A stretch of DNA of 64,000 nucleotides from Myxococcus eversor. GTDB taxonomy: Bacteria > Myxococcota > Myxococcia > Myxococcales > Myxococcaceae. The notes under the pieces were generated by a model, which ran no database searches, had not been told where the DNA came from, and saw nothing but the letters and a program-made list of their open reading frames with translations. Each line of letters opens with the position of its first letter. The first letter of the stretch is position 1. Below, piece after piece: positions 25,315 through 33,751 of the stretch. The position numbers were made by a program, and so were the translations under genes. Location of the stretch: contig NZ_JAAIXY010000001.1 in the NCBI RefSeq assembly GCF_010894455.1, positions 310,001 to 374,000 of the forward strand, read 5' to 3'.

Positions 25315-26925
25315 TCAGGCGCTCCCGCTCCGGAGCGACGGCATCGTTTCAGGGGGATTCACAGGCCGGGACAGCAGCTCCATGACCTGCTGGGCATCGA
25401 TCTTCCCCCGATTGTTCCGGGGGAGTGCGTCCACGGGCAGGAGCTTCGACGGCACCATGTACGGAGGAAACCGCTCGGCGCAGTGCCGCCGGACGTCGTC
25501 AAGCAGTGCCTCGGATGGAGCCCGCAGGACGAGCGCCGCGCCAAGCAGCTCCACGCCGCTCTCCTGAAGGACCACCACCGACGCCTCCGTCACCGCGGGG
25601 TGAGCCTGGAGCACATGCTCCAGTTCCTCAAGCTGGACGCGATACCCGCGCACCTTCACGAGTCGGTCACGTCGTCCGAGGAAGATGAGTCGACCTTTCT
25701 CGAAGCGGGCCATGTCCCCCGTGCGGAAGAACGTGCGGCCATCCGCCCCTCGCTCGAAGCGCTGCGCGGTGAGCGCATCCAGCCCGCGATAGCCCTCCAT
25801 CACGGTGGGCGCACAGACGAGGAGCTCTCCCTCCTCCGTGGGCGCACCCGAGCCGTCCTCCAGTCGAATCTCCGCATAGGGACACGGCAGGCCGATGGGC
25901 ACCGGACCCTCCGAAGCCAGGTCCTCCGGCCCGATGTCGTGGAAGGTGAAGACATTCGTCTCTGTCGGGCCGAACCAGTTCGAGAGCGTGCACCCGACGG
26001 GAAGCCGCCGCGCCAGTTCCTGGAGCCCGGGCTTGGGAATGACCTCCCCCGCGAGAATCACGTGCCGGAGCGACGAGGAGGCCAGCTCGCGCAGCGGTGT
26101 CCCCGCGTCGGGTCGGAGCAGCACCGAGGGAACGGAGTACCAGACGGTGATGCCGCTCTTGATGATGAACCGGCACGTCTTCGCCACCTGACCGAACAGC
26201 CACTCCGGCACCGGCGTGAGCGCGGCCCCCACCACGGCGGAGGCGAAGAAGTCGAAGATGGTCAGGTCGAACGAGGGTGACGCATGCTGCGACAGCACGT
26301 CTTCCGGCCCGAGGCCGAGGTGCCGTGCCCCCCACTCCACGAACGCCACCGCGCCGCGATGCGCCTGAATCACGCCCTTCGGCTTCCCAGTCGACCCCGA
26401 TGTGTAGAGGACATACGCGACAGCCTGCTCCTGGACGGGAACCGCCTGGGACAGCGGCGCTCGGGAGAGCGCTTCGCACCAGGAGACCCGGTCCACCTCC
26501 TGGGGAACGAACGCTGTCAGCAGCGTCACCACCACCTCCTGGCGCGCGGCCCACAGCCCTTCTCTTGCTTCGTCACGGAACAGGGCGTCCGCGACATGCT
26601 GCGTGGTGATGAGGTGCCCCGGCTCCGCGTCGCGCAGGATGAGCCGGGCCCGGGCCGCGGGCGTCGCATGGTCGATGGGCACATAGCTGGCGCCCGCCAG
26701 CAGCGCGCCGTAGATGGCGATGGACAGCTCCTCCCCCTTCGGCAGGCAGATGGCCACCCGCCCTCCAGGGCGCAGCCCTGTCTCCACCAGATAGGCGGAG
26801 AGCCGCAGCGCGCGTTCAATCAGCTCGCCATAGGTGAGCCGTTTGGCGGGAGTGATGAGCGCGGTGCGCGAGGTGAAGCGCGACGCCGCGTCCAGGAGGA
26901 CGGTCGACAAGGTCTGCTGACGCAT
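25315..26925 (-). CDS. Stand-alone amino acid adenylation enzyme (NRPS A-domain type)
   Basis: 536 residues with the ANL core motifs in order: 'LTYGEL' (A2), YTSGSTGKPKGV (A3, 174-185), 'SFDLTIFDFF' (A4; the Asp used to hold an alpha-amino group is present at about 220), 'NWFGPTE' (A5), 'FFRTGD' (A7), 'GRRDRLVKVRGYRVQLEELE' (A8) and 'NNRGKID' with catalytic Lys (A10). No carrier domain is attached. It should make an aminoacyl-AMP and load a carrier, perhaps the one fused to the PaaK-like protein two genes upstream. Amino acid specificity cannot be read with confidence. 18 bases separate it from the preceding stop. Confidence 0.88.
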   Translation of the reverse strand: MRQQTLSTVLLDAASRFTSRTALITPAKRLTYGELIERALRLSAYLVETGLRPGGRVAICLPKGEELSIAIYGALLAGASYVPIDHATPAARARLILRDAEPGHLITTQHVADALFRDEAREGLWAARQEVVVTLLTAFVPQEVDRVSWCEALSRAPLSQAVPVQEQAVAYVLYTSGSTGKPKGVIQAHRGAVAFVEWGARHLGLGPEDVLSQHASPSFDLTIFDFFASAVVGAALTPVPEWLFGQVAKTCRFIIKSGITVWYSVPSVLLRPDAGTPLRELASSSLRHVILAGEVIPKPGLQELARRLPVGCTLSNWFGPTETNVFTFHDIGPEDLASEGPVPIGLPCPYAEIRLEDGSGAPTEEGELLVCAPTVMEGYRGLDALTAQRFERGADGRTFFRTGDMARFEKGRLIFLGRRDRLVKVRGYRVQLEELEHVLQAHPAVTEASVVVLQESGVELLGAALVLRAPSEALLDDVRRHCAERFPPYMVPSKLLPVDALPRNNRGKIDAQQVMELLSRPVNPPETMPSLRSGSA

Positions 26926-26943
26926 CTTGAGTGCCTTTCCCGC

Positions 26944-28074
26944 TCAGGGGTCCAATCCCAGCTCGGAAGCGATGATGACCTTCTGGATTTCGGAGGTTCC
27001 CGAATAGAGGATGCCTCCCAGTGCATCACGCAGCTCGACGCCGACGTCCGAGCCCTCCATGAACCCCATGCCTCCGTGAACCCGGAAGGCATCCGTCCCC
27101 GACGCGAGTGCCGCCTCGCTGACATACAGCTTGGTGAGGCTCGCCTCGCCCGCTGTCAGGACACCCGCCACGAGTCGGGTCACCGTCTCTCTCACGAGGA
27201 GCGCGGACGTCCGGTAGCGCACCAGCATGTCCACGAGCCGCGCGGCGACCTGCTGGTGTGCACCAATCGGCCGGCCGAACTGCTGCCGCGTCTTCGCGTA
27301 GCTGAGCGAGGTCAGGAACTGCTTGCGCATCATCCCCAGGTGGAACCCCGCGAGCATGCTCCGCTCCCACAGCAAGGCATGCTGGAACACCGTGGCCCCC
27401 TGTCCCGACAAGCCCACCATCGCGCTCCGCGGCACGCGGACCTCGTCGAATCCCACGGAGCACACGGAGCAGCCGTGCATCCCCATGCGGGGCTCGTCGA
27501 TGCCCACCTCCACCCCCGGTGCACTCCGAGGTACCAGGAACGCGCTGACGCCTCGGTAATGCAGGCGCGGGTTCTTGGTCGCCAGCACCAGGAACCAGTC
27601 TGCCTCACGGGCGTTCGTGATGAAGCACTTGTCCCCGGTCAGGACACACGTGTCGCCCTCGACGCGAAAGCGCGTCCGGAGGGACATGACATCGGAGCCC
27701 GCGCCGGGCTCGGTGGCGGCGAGCGCGCCAATCGCGGAGCCGTCCCGCAGCGAGGGCAGGAGCCGCTTCTGCTCCTCGTCGCCAAAGCGCAGCAGGCCCG
27801 AGGCGAAGCCGAAGCAGTGCGCCCCGAGCCCCAGGGGAAAGCCGCCCCCCTTGCACCCCATGCCGAGCCCCTCCAGGACGGACAGCACCGTCGGCGCATC
27901 CAGCGCACCGTCGGGCATGAGCACCTCGAAGACTCCGAACCCGGCGGCCTTCGTCCAGGACTCCCGGAACCATGCCTCCGCACCGACACCGATGCGGGGC
28001 ACACCCAGCGACTGTCCGAACATCCTCGCCGCTTGCAGCTCCGGCGGCTCCGCGGGCAAAGCATTGCCATCCAT
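26944..28074 (-). CDS. Acyl-CoA dehydrogenase-family flavoprotein
   Basis: 376 residues, with AGGAG seven bases before ATG 28074. Shows 'LAATEPGAGSDVMSLRTRF', 'DKCFITNAREADWFLVLA', 'YAKTRQQFGRPIGAHQQVAARL', and a C-terminal 'VHGGMGFMEGSDV' and 'YSGTSEIQKVIIASELGL'. These are ACAD signatures for FAD and acyl binding. The usual catalytic Glu of YEGT is Ser here; a Glu in 'WERSMLAG' sits where isovaleryl-CoA dehydrogenase keeps its base. In an operon with an adenylation enzyme and a carrier domain, it may oxidise a carrier-bound aminoacyl or acyl thioester, as prolyl-carrier dehydrogenases do. Confidence 0.85.
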   Translation of the reverse strand: MDGNALPAEPPELQAARMFGQSLGVPRIGVGAEAWFRESWTKAAGFGVFEVLMPDGALDAPTVLSVLEGLGMGCKGGGFPLGLGAHCFGFASGLLRFGDEEQKRLLPSLRDGSAIGALAATEPGAGSDVMSLRTRFRVEGDTCVLTGDKCFITNAREADWFLVLATKNPRLHYRGVSAFLVPRSAPGVEVGIDEPRMGMHGCSVCSVGFDEVRVPRSAMVGLSGQGATVFQHALLWERSMLAGFHLGMMRKQFLTSLSYAKTRQQFGRPIGAHQQVAARLVDMLVRYRTSALLVRETVTRLVAGVLTAGEASLTKLYVSEAALASGTDAFRVHGGMGFMEGSDVGVELRDALGGILYSGTSEIQKVIIASELGLDP

Positions 28075-28104
28075 GGTCTGGCTCCTGTCCTTGCTCGCGA
28101 GGAA

Positions 28105-29487
28105 CTACGACGACGCCCCGGTGATGCGCGTGTTGAATTCCCGGACATGGCGAAGGCTCTCGGACAACAGCGCCTCGTTTGGGGCGTCCGGGGCCAGGGT
28201 GTCGCTCCGGCAGTGTTCATAGGCGCTCAAATCGAAGAGCCCATGACCGCTGATGTTGAGCAGGATGACCTTCGGCGGCGCGTCGCCCGGGTGCTTGCGC
28301 GCGAGGTCGAGCGCCCCCGCGATGGCGTGCGCCGACTCGGGCGCGGGAAGCAGGCCTTCGCACTCCGCGAAGAGGAGCCCCGCGGAGAGGGCTTCTCGCT
28401 GGGGCACCGCCATCGCGTCGAACCCCTTGTCCGCGAGCATCGCGCTCAGGAACGCCGACGTCCCGTGGTAGCGCAGCCCTCCGGCGAAAATGGGCGGGGC
28501 GATGTAGTTGCTTCCCAGCGTGTACATCCGGTTGATGGGTGTGGTGCCTGAGAAGTCGTTGATGTCGAGCGCGTAGAGGCCCCGGGTGAGCTTGGGGCAC
28601 GCGGCCGGCTCCACCGCCAGCAGCCTCACGGAACGCTCCCGCTCACGCGCCGCGCGGAGGAAGGGCAGGCCAACCCCACCGAAGTTGCTGCCCGCCCCCA
28701 TGCACGCAACGACATGGTCCGGGAACTCCCCCAGCGCGCCCATCTGCTCGACAGCCTCGCCGCCGATGAGCGTCTGGTGCAGCAGCACGCAGTTTTCTCC
28801 GCTCCCCACGGCGAACCGGACGCGCTTGCCACCATGCGCGACCTCCAAGGCCTCCCCGGTGGCGATGGCCAGGCTGCCCACGCGCTCCGGGTCCTTCTGA
28901 GTGGCCTTGCGACCGACCTCGGTGGCGTCGCTGGGGCTCTCGTGCACGGTGGCTCCGAACAGCTCCATCATCGCGCGGCGCTGCGGCTTCTGGCGCAGGC
29001 TGGCGCCCACCATGAACACCGTGCAGCGAAGACCAAACAGCTTGCACGCATAGGCCAGCGCGGTCCCCCACTGCCCCGCGCCCGTCCCCGTGACGAGTTC
29101 CTGGATGCCCGCCTTGGCGTAGTAGTAGGCCTGCGCCAGCGCCGAGTTGAGCTTGTGGCTCCCGGACACGTTGAGGCCCTCGTACTTGTAATAGATGCGA
29201 GCGTTGGCCCCCAGGCGGCGCTCCAGCTCCCGAGCGCGCCGCAGCGGCGTTGGCCGGTACTGCGAGTAGAGCTCCAGGAGCCGCTCCGGAATCTCATGGT
29301 ACGGCTCGCTGATGCTGTTGGACTGCGTCACCAGGGAGAGCGGCTGTTGCGGCACCACACTCACGCGGCGGGTGCCCTGGGTGAGCAGGGCCACGCCCCT
29401 GGGAACGTCCTGCCCCGCGTACTGCGGAAAGTCGTAGAGGAAGTTGCACCATTGCTTCGGGATTGAAATCCCCTGGGTTTTCGACAT
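28105..29487 (-). CDS. TrpB2-like PLP-dependent tryptophan synthase beta paralogue
   Basis: 460 residues from ATG 29487 (GAGG ten bases upstream); a GTG nine bases earlier is the alternative. PLP lysine in 'NVSGSHKLNSALAQAYYY', then 'VTGTGAGQWGTALAYACKLFG' and 'FMVGASLRQKPQRRAMMELFGATV', features of the TrpB2 subgroup. 'CMGAGSNFGG' binds the PLP phosphate. No trpA is nearby, so it is unlikely to serve bulk tryptophan synthesis. It could make tryptophan or another beta-substituted amino acid by beta-replacement on serine or a similar donor for this pathway. Confidence 0.88.
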   Translation of the reverse strand: MSKTQGISIPKQWCNFLYDFPQYAGQDVPRGVALLTQGTRRVSVVPQQPLSLVTQSNSISEPYHEIPERLLELYSQYRPTPLRRARELERRLGANARIYYKYEGLNVSGSHKLNSALAQAYYYAKAGIQELVTGTGAGQWGTALAYACKLFGLRCTVFMVGASLRQKPQRRAMMELFGATVHESPSDATEVGRKATQKDPERVGSLAIATGEALEVAHGGKRVRFAVGSGENCVLLHQTLIGGEAVEQMGALGEFPDHVVACMGAGSNFGGVGLPFLRAARERERSVRLLAVEPAACPKLTRGLYALDINDFSGTTPINRMYTLGSNYIAPPIFAGGLRYHGTSAFLSAMLADKGFDAMAVPQREALSAGLLFAECEGLLPAPESAHAIAGALDLARKHPGDAPPKVILLNISGHGLFDLSAYEHCRSDTLAPDAPNEALLSESLRHVREFNTRITGASS

Positions 29488-29526
29488 GGCTTGCACACCT
29501 CGAAGCTGGGGCCGGACGGCAATGAC

Positions 29527-31284
29527 TCACTTGCGGGTAATGCCCACCACGAAGCCCACCAGGTCGCCTACGGTGACGAGCTCGGCATCCAGCAGGTCCT
29601 CATCGTCGATGTCCAGCGACAGCTCTTTCTCCAACGTGGACAGGAGCTGGACGAACTGGAGCGAGCTGATGGCCAGGTCGGCGTACAGCTCCAGCGACTC
29701 GTTCAGGGCGCCCGTGTCCTTGAACAGGGGCAACACCTTCGCGAGCGCGGCGGAGACCACCTCGCGGGCCACCTGCTGTTCGTCCACTTCCAGCAGATGG
29801 AGCACCCCGAGCTGCTCCGCCTGCTTGCGCCGCGCCCCTACCGGGATTCGGGCGAGGTTGATGATGGGGCGCAGCTTCCCGGAGGGCTCGCGCTGGATGG
29901 TCTCCGCGCGGTGGGTGAGCACCTGGACCCCTTCGCCCAGGATGGACTTCAGCCTCGCGGTGGTTGCATCCAGGTTCGCGGGCTCGAACCCCACCCCAGG
30001 CAGGTACTGCATGACGTACCGCTCGGGGGACAGGCCAATGACGCGGTACTGGGCATGCGGGAGGGTGTCCTTGATGGCGCCCAGGATCTGGAACGTGGTG
30101 ACCGAGCGGCCATCGGGTGGCTGGAGCATGTCGGCCTCCTTGCCCTCCAGTCCGTCCAGGGTGGCGCACACGAGTGTGCTCGTCACCGAGACGGGCTCTC
30201 GTGGACGCGCCACGTCTCCGATGTCGTAGCGAATCAGGGGCATGGTGTCATTCATCAGGTCCGTGACGACCAGCCGGGACAGCTCCCCCGTCCCCGCGAG
30301 GCCCTGCCCATCCCTCCGCAGGGTCTCCAGATGCAGGCGGTCGGATTCGACCTGCAGCAGCGCATCCTTCGCGGCCTGCCACGCCATGAAGCCGAACTCG
30401 TTGCTCGCGTAGATTTTCAGCGGCTCGCACTCCAGCGCCCGCCGGATGTCCGCCGCGCCTTCCAGGGAGAGGACCTCCGACGTCGTCCACACCTGCTGGA
30501 CGGTGGGCAGCCGCAGGCCCTCCTCGTCCATCCAGCGGGCGAGCGCGGCGATGACACTCGCGAAGCCCATGAGGCTCTTGGGTTCGAGCTCCGCCAGTGC
30601 CGCATAGAGCTCCGAGGGCGGCAGCAGCGAGTTGACCGTGATGGCCTTGCTCGCGCCCTGTGCCTGCGGGGCCTCGGGAGGAGAGTCCGTGCCGTGTCGC
30701 TTCGCCTTCTTCGCCATGGCGGTGAAGCGCTGGGTGTGTTCCTTGAGCTCACGCACCTCCGTCCGCGCGGGCGTCCGAGGAGGTGGTGCTTCCCCCTGGG
30801 CGCCGTTGGCCGCCGGCTTCCGCGCATCTTGCGCGGTGCGGACCACGAAGTCCCACGGGAAGATGTACGTGAGCTTGCTCGCCTCGCTCGAGACGAGGTG
30901 CTGGTGGGGCCGTTGGAAGCGCCACTTGCGGAAGACGAAGACGCGGCTGTCCAGGAGCAGGGCAAAGGGCACGCCCGTGCTGCCACTGGTGGGCCGGCGG
31001 ATCAACTCGGAGGAGGAGTAGCAGGGGTTGAGCAGGCGGGCCTCGCCTGCTGCCTGGAGCTGGGACTTGTTGACGATGGGGAGTTGCTGGAACCAGTCGA
31101 GGAAGCCCGCGCCGGACGGGACGGCGCCGAACGGGCTGTACAGCTCGCGGTAGAAGGGGACGTGCTCGATGGCGGAGAGGACCCGCTCCCGCAGCAGCTC
31201 CAGGGGAGACACCGGAAGATAGCCAATGGAGCCGCCCTCGATTTCTTGCATCGCGGCGGTCAGTGCAAGCTGGGTGTGGTGCAT
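29527..31284 (-). CDS. PaaK-like adenylate-forming enzyme fused to a carrier protein domain
   Basis: 585 residues from ATG 31284 (AAGGA nine bases upstream). Adenylation part: 'HVPFYRELY', TSGSTGVPF (99-107), 'YASNEFGFMAW' and 'MPLIRYDIGDVA', as in phenylacetate-CoA ligase/PaaK enzymes. A polar Pro/Ala/Lys-rich insert at about 150-214 interrupts the fold. The last 80 or so residues form an acyl-carrier-like domain ('LYADLAISSLQFVQLLSTLEKEL', 'DAELVTVGDLVGFVVG'). The expected Asp-Ser-Leu phosphopantetheine site reads Ser-Ser-Leu, with Ser541 the likely attachment point. It should activate a carboxylic acid and load its own carrier. Confidence 0.85.
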   Translation of the reverse strand: MHHTQLALTAAMQEIEGGSIGYLPVSPLELLRERVLSAIEHVPFYRELYSPFGAVPSGAGFLDWFQQLPIVNKSQLQAAGEARLLNPCYSSSELIRRPTSGSTGVPFALLLDSRVFVFRKWRFQRPHQHLVSSEASKLTYIFPWDFVVRTAQDARKPAANGAQGEAPPPRTPARTEVRELKEHTQRFTAMAKKAKRHGTDSPPEAPQAQGASKAITVNSLLPPSELYAALAELEPKSLMGFASVIAALARWMDEEGLRLPTVQQVWTTSEVLSLEGAADIRRALECEPLKIYASNEFGFMAWQAAKDALLQVESDRLHLETLRRDGQGLAGTGELSRLVVTDLMNDTMPLIRYDIGDVARPREPVSVTSTLVCATLDGLEGKEADMLQPPDGRSVTTFQILGAIKDTLPHAQYRVIGLSPERYVMQYLPGVGFEPANLDATTARLKSILGEGVQVLTHRAETIQREPSGKLRPIINLARIPVGARRKQAEQLGVLHLLEVDEQQVAREVVSAALAKVLPLFKDTGALNESLELYADLAISSLQFVQLLSTLEKELSLDIDDEDLLDAELVTVGDLVGFVVGITRK

Positions 31285-31370
31285 GGGTTTGAGTCCTTTG
31301 CGGAAGGCCTGGGAAAGGGACCGCACCGGCACGCGCGGCGCCGGTGCGGTCCGGGTTCATCTCGGGACGA

Positions 31371-31817
31371 CTAGGCAGTCTCGGCTTTCCGCGCGGCCTG
31401 CTTCTTCGCGCCGAACTGACGGACCTGCGCGGTGCGCGCGAGGCCTTGCTTGCCGAGCACTCCCCCCGCCCCGGTCAGCGTGGCGCTCCGGGCGAGCTTG
31501 AAGCTCTTCCGCGCGCTGAACTGGCGCAACTGCATGGGCTTGGCGAGCGACACCTTGTTGTTCTCCGAGCCGCCCCCCTGGAGCCCGGTCAGCTTCGCGG
31601 CGAGCTGCTTCGTCGCCTTGAGCTGGCGCAACCGGCCCTGCTTGGGCGTCTTGGCCTCACCGCCCTGGGTGGAAACAACGACCGCGGGAAGCGCCAGGCT
31701 GCTCTTCTCCCGAAGCTTGCGCACCTGCTTGGCACGCGCCACGCGGGGCTGCATCGCCCCTGTGCGGCCCGTCTGCTCGGTACCATTTCCGGACCTGTCA
31801 TCATTGCGTCTACTCAT
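31371..31817 (-). CDS. Small basic protein with four repeats, first gene of the biosynthetic-like operon
   Basis: 148 residues, with AAGGAGG four bases before ATG 31817; the longer in-frame ORF upstream has no such site. Four copies of a ten-residue-like unit are spaced 27-36 residues apart: QVRKLREK (31-38), RLRQLKATK (62-70), QLRQFSARK (96-104) and QVRQFGAKK (131-139). Gly/Ala/Leu-rich stretches separate them ('LAAKLTGLQGGG', 'SATLTGAGGVLG'). Highly basic, with no Cys, no signal peptide and no transmembrane helix. I recognise no family. Its place at the head of an operon of activating and oxidising enzymes makes a multi-core precursor or scaffold possible. Confidence 0.7.
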   Translation of the reverse strand: MSRRNDDRSGNGTEQTGRTGAMQPRVARAKQVRKLREKSSLALPAVVVSTQGGEAKTPKQGRLRQLKATKQLAAKLTGLQGGGSENNKVSLAKPMQLRQFSARKSFKLARSATLTGAGGVLGKQGLARTAQVRQFGAKKQAARKAETA

Positions 31818-32799
31818 GCTGCCTCCTTGCTGCTGGTGATACACTTTGAAATGAGCAAGGCAGACGGCCAGCATCCGGGCGGCCGCTCAGGCGCCGGCGA
31901 CGATGGGTGTGTTTGCCTTGGTGGCGCGTGGCAGGGGCTTGTCTAGCGGAGTTGATTCCTGCCATCAAACCGCATTTCAGGGAAAACGTTTCCGAGGTGA
32001 CGTGCTCCATGGATGGCCAATCCCTGGCATTTCAGGGCGGGACAACCCGGTGAGGGACCTTCGCTCGCCTCGCCAGCGTCAGGCTGTTTCCACGCGGCTT
32101 CCCTGCAAACGGGAAGAAAGCCAGTCACGGCATGGCAATGATAGACGCCATGGGTTGGGCTGGGCAGGACGACTCCTTGGGTGTCTGTCGCGGAGGATTT
32201 GACAAACACCGGGGGCAACCTGCCCCCGAGGGCATGAGTGTCCGCTGGTGTTCACATCCGCCCTTCGTGCCCCCGCGCCTCCCAATAGGCCAGGGGCGCC
32301 TGGATGCGCTCGGGACTCCCTGAAGCAGGCAGGGCACCCGCACGATAGGTGATCGAAATCGTTGGGGGAGGGCCTGGGCCTGGGCAGGCATATGATAGCA
32401 GGTGGGGTTGGTTGCCCCTCGCCATGACCAGGACTGATGAGACAACCATGTCACAGAGGGTGAACGCACGGAGCAACCGCGGCAGGCGCTCATGGCGGAG
32501 GTGAACGCCCATCCGCGTGAGCCGGCTCCGTTGCCAACATCTTTTCGGGCGCATCGCCGTCTCCAGCGAAGTCAGCGCCCGGTGGGTGGTGACGGGAGTC
32601 ACCAGGGCACGAACCCCCGTCACCAGGTCGCGCGGCTTCGGGCGGGGCCTTGCCTCCATTGGCGTCCCGCAACCGCTGGTATTGACAGGAACTCCGTCGT
32701 GGGCGCTGCCGGCGCAGTTCCTGGCCCGGGAGTTGCTGATGGGTTGAGCCAGCGTCCCCCGGTAAGCCCCCAACCCCATCGACGACAGGAATCCCTCCC
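31818..32799. other. Nearly 1 kb without a convincing gene
   Basis: The gap separates the leftward operon (start 31817) from the rightward gene at 32800, so both promoters should lie here. Open frames on both strands lack motifs and ribosome binding sites. One perfect hairpin is visible at 32210-32228 (CGGGGGCA, loop ACC, TGCCCCCG). No regulator gene is present. A decayed gene cannot be excluded. Confidence 0.5.
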
Positions 32800-33702
32800 A
32801 TGAAAGGCATCAAGTTCGGCGGCTTCAAGAGTCCCTCCGTGCCCAAGAGCCCCTCTTCCTCCGCGAGCGGGACGAACAAGCCAAGCGCTCCTCCGCCGGT
32901 GGAGTCGAAGCCCACGTCCAAGCCGGGCCCCGTCAAGGACGGGTTCGACGCGCAGGGCAGCAAGGTGAACACGCCGCCCACGAAGCAGCCGGGCAAGGAC
33001 GTCACCTCGTCGTTCGGTGCGAACCCGTTGGGCTACTCGGGGCAGAACGTCCTGAACGCCTACAACATGTTCCCGGGCGGCGCGCCCCAGGGTGTGGCCC
33101 TCCCCACCGCCCAGAAGCCCTTCGTCAACGCGAGTGACTCGAAGGTGACGCTCAATGCCCACCAGCATCAGGGCAACACGAACCTGTCTGTCTCGCCCGC
33201 TGGTGGTCAGGGCATCCCGGCGCACTACATGCACTACCTCTCCACGGGCGAGGGCAAGTTCGCGGGCATCCAGGGGGTGCCGCTGCATCCGCGTCCGGGC
33301 GAGCCGACCACGGTGGTGACGGGCGCGCTCAACGGTTGCGCCATTCATGCCCTGCACGACACGAAGGCCAACAACCTGTCCTTTCTCCACCACGCGGACT
33401 ACTCGAGGAACGGCAAGGCGGAGCTGGACGGCTTCCTCTCGCAGCACCCGACTCTCAGGCCAGCGGGGAGCCTCACGCCCAGCGACTATTCGCACCCCAC
33501 TGGCAAGCACGGCGACCCGACGGGCGCCACGCCCTTCATCCATTACTCCCAGGGGACCGACAACCGGCCGGGACAGTGGACCCTCGCCGGTCAGCTCAAC
33601 GCCTTCAAGAATGGTGGCACCCCGGGGGGCCGCCCCGAGCTGATGCGCCCCACGGACCTCCAGGTGCCCTTCGTGCAGACCGTCCCGGTGGACGTGGCTT
33701 GA
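32800..33702 (+). CDS. Protein with LNGC...HH motif, possible CNF/BLF1-like deamidase fold
   Basis: 300 residues, with AGGA eight bases before the ATG. No signal peptide. The first 70 residues are Lys/Pro/Ser-rich and disordered-looking. A globular part follows with 'KVTLNAHQHQGNTNLSVSPAGG', 'TTVVTGALNGCAIHAL' and, 17-18 residues after the Cys, a His pair in 'LSFLHHAD'. A Cys after Leu-x-Gly with a His 12-17 residues later is the arrangement of CNF1/BLF1-type glutamine deamidases (their motif is LSGC). The match is short, so this is only a suggestion. An effector or toxin role would fit the strain-variable surroundings. Confidence 0.5.
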   Translation: MKGIKFGGFKSPSVPKSPSSSASGTNKPSAPPPVESKPTSKPGPVKDGFDAQGSKVNTPPTKQPGKDVTSSFGANPLGYSGQNVLNAYNMFPGGAPQGVALPTAQKPFVNASDSKVTLNAHQHQGNTNLSVSPAGGQGIPAHYMHYLSTGEGKFAGIQGVPLHPRPGEPTTVVTGALNGCAIHALHDTKANNLSFLHHADYSRNGKAELDGFLSQHPTLRPAGSLTPSDYSHPTGKHGDPTGATPFIHYSQGTDNRPGQWTLAGQLNAFKNGGTPGGRPELMRPTDLQVPFVQTVPVDVA

Positions 33703-33712
33703 GTTTTCCGCG

Positions 33713-33743
33713 GCCGGGCCCGGAGATTTTCTCCAGGCCCGGC
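33713..33743. terminator. Bidirectional hairpin between convergent genes
   Basis: GCCGGGCC (33713-33720) pairs with GGCCCGGC (33736-33743). An inner GGAGA/TCTCC stem (33722-33726 with 33730-33734) leaves a three-base loop. It sits between a rightward stop at 33702 and a leftward stop at 33752, so it can serve both. Confidence 0.75.
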
Positions 33744-33751
33744 TTCAATGC

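Noticed and set aside
31853..31870. Sigma-54-like TGGC...TTGC upstream of the operon
   Set aside because: Spacing between GG and GC is 11, not the required 10.
32252..32779. 175-codon minus-strand open frame in the large gap
   Set aside because: No domain, no start signal, unbiased codon use.
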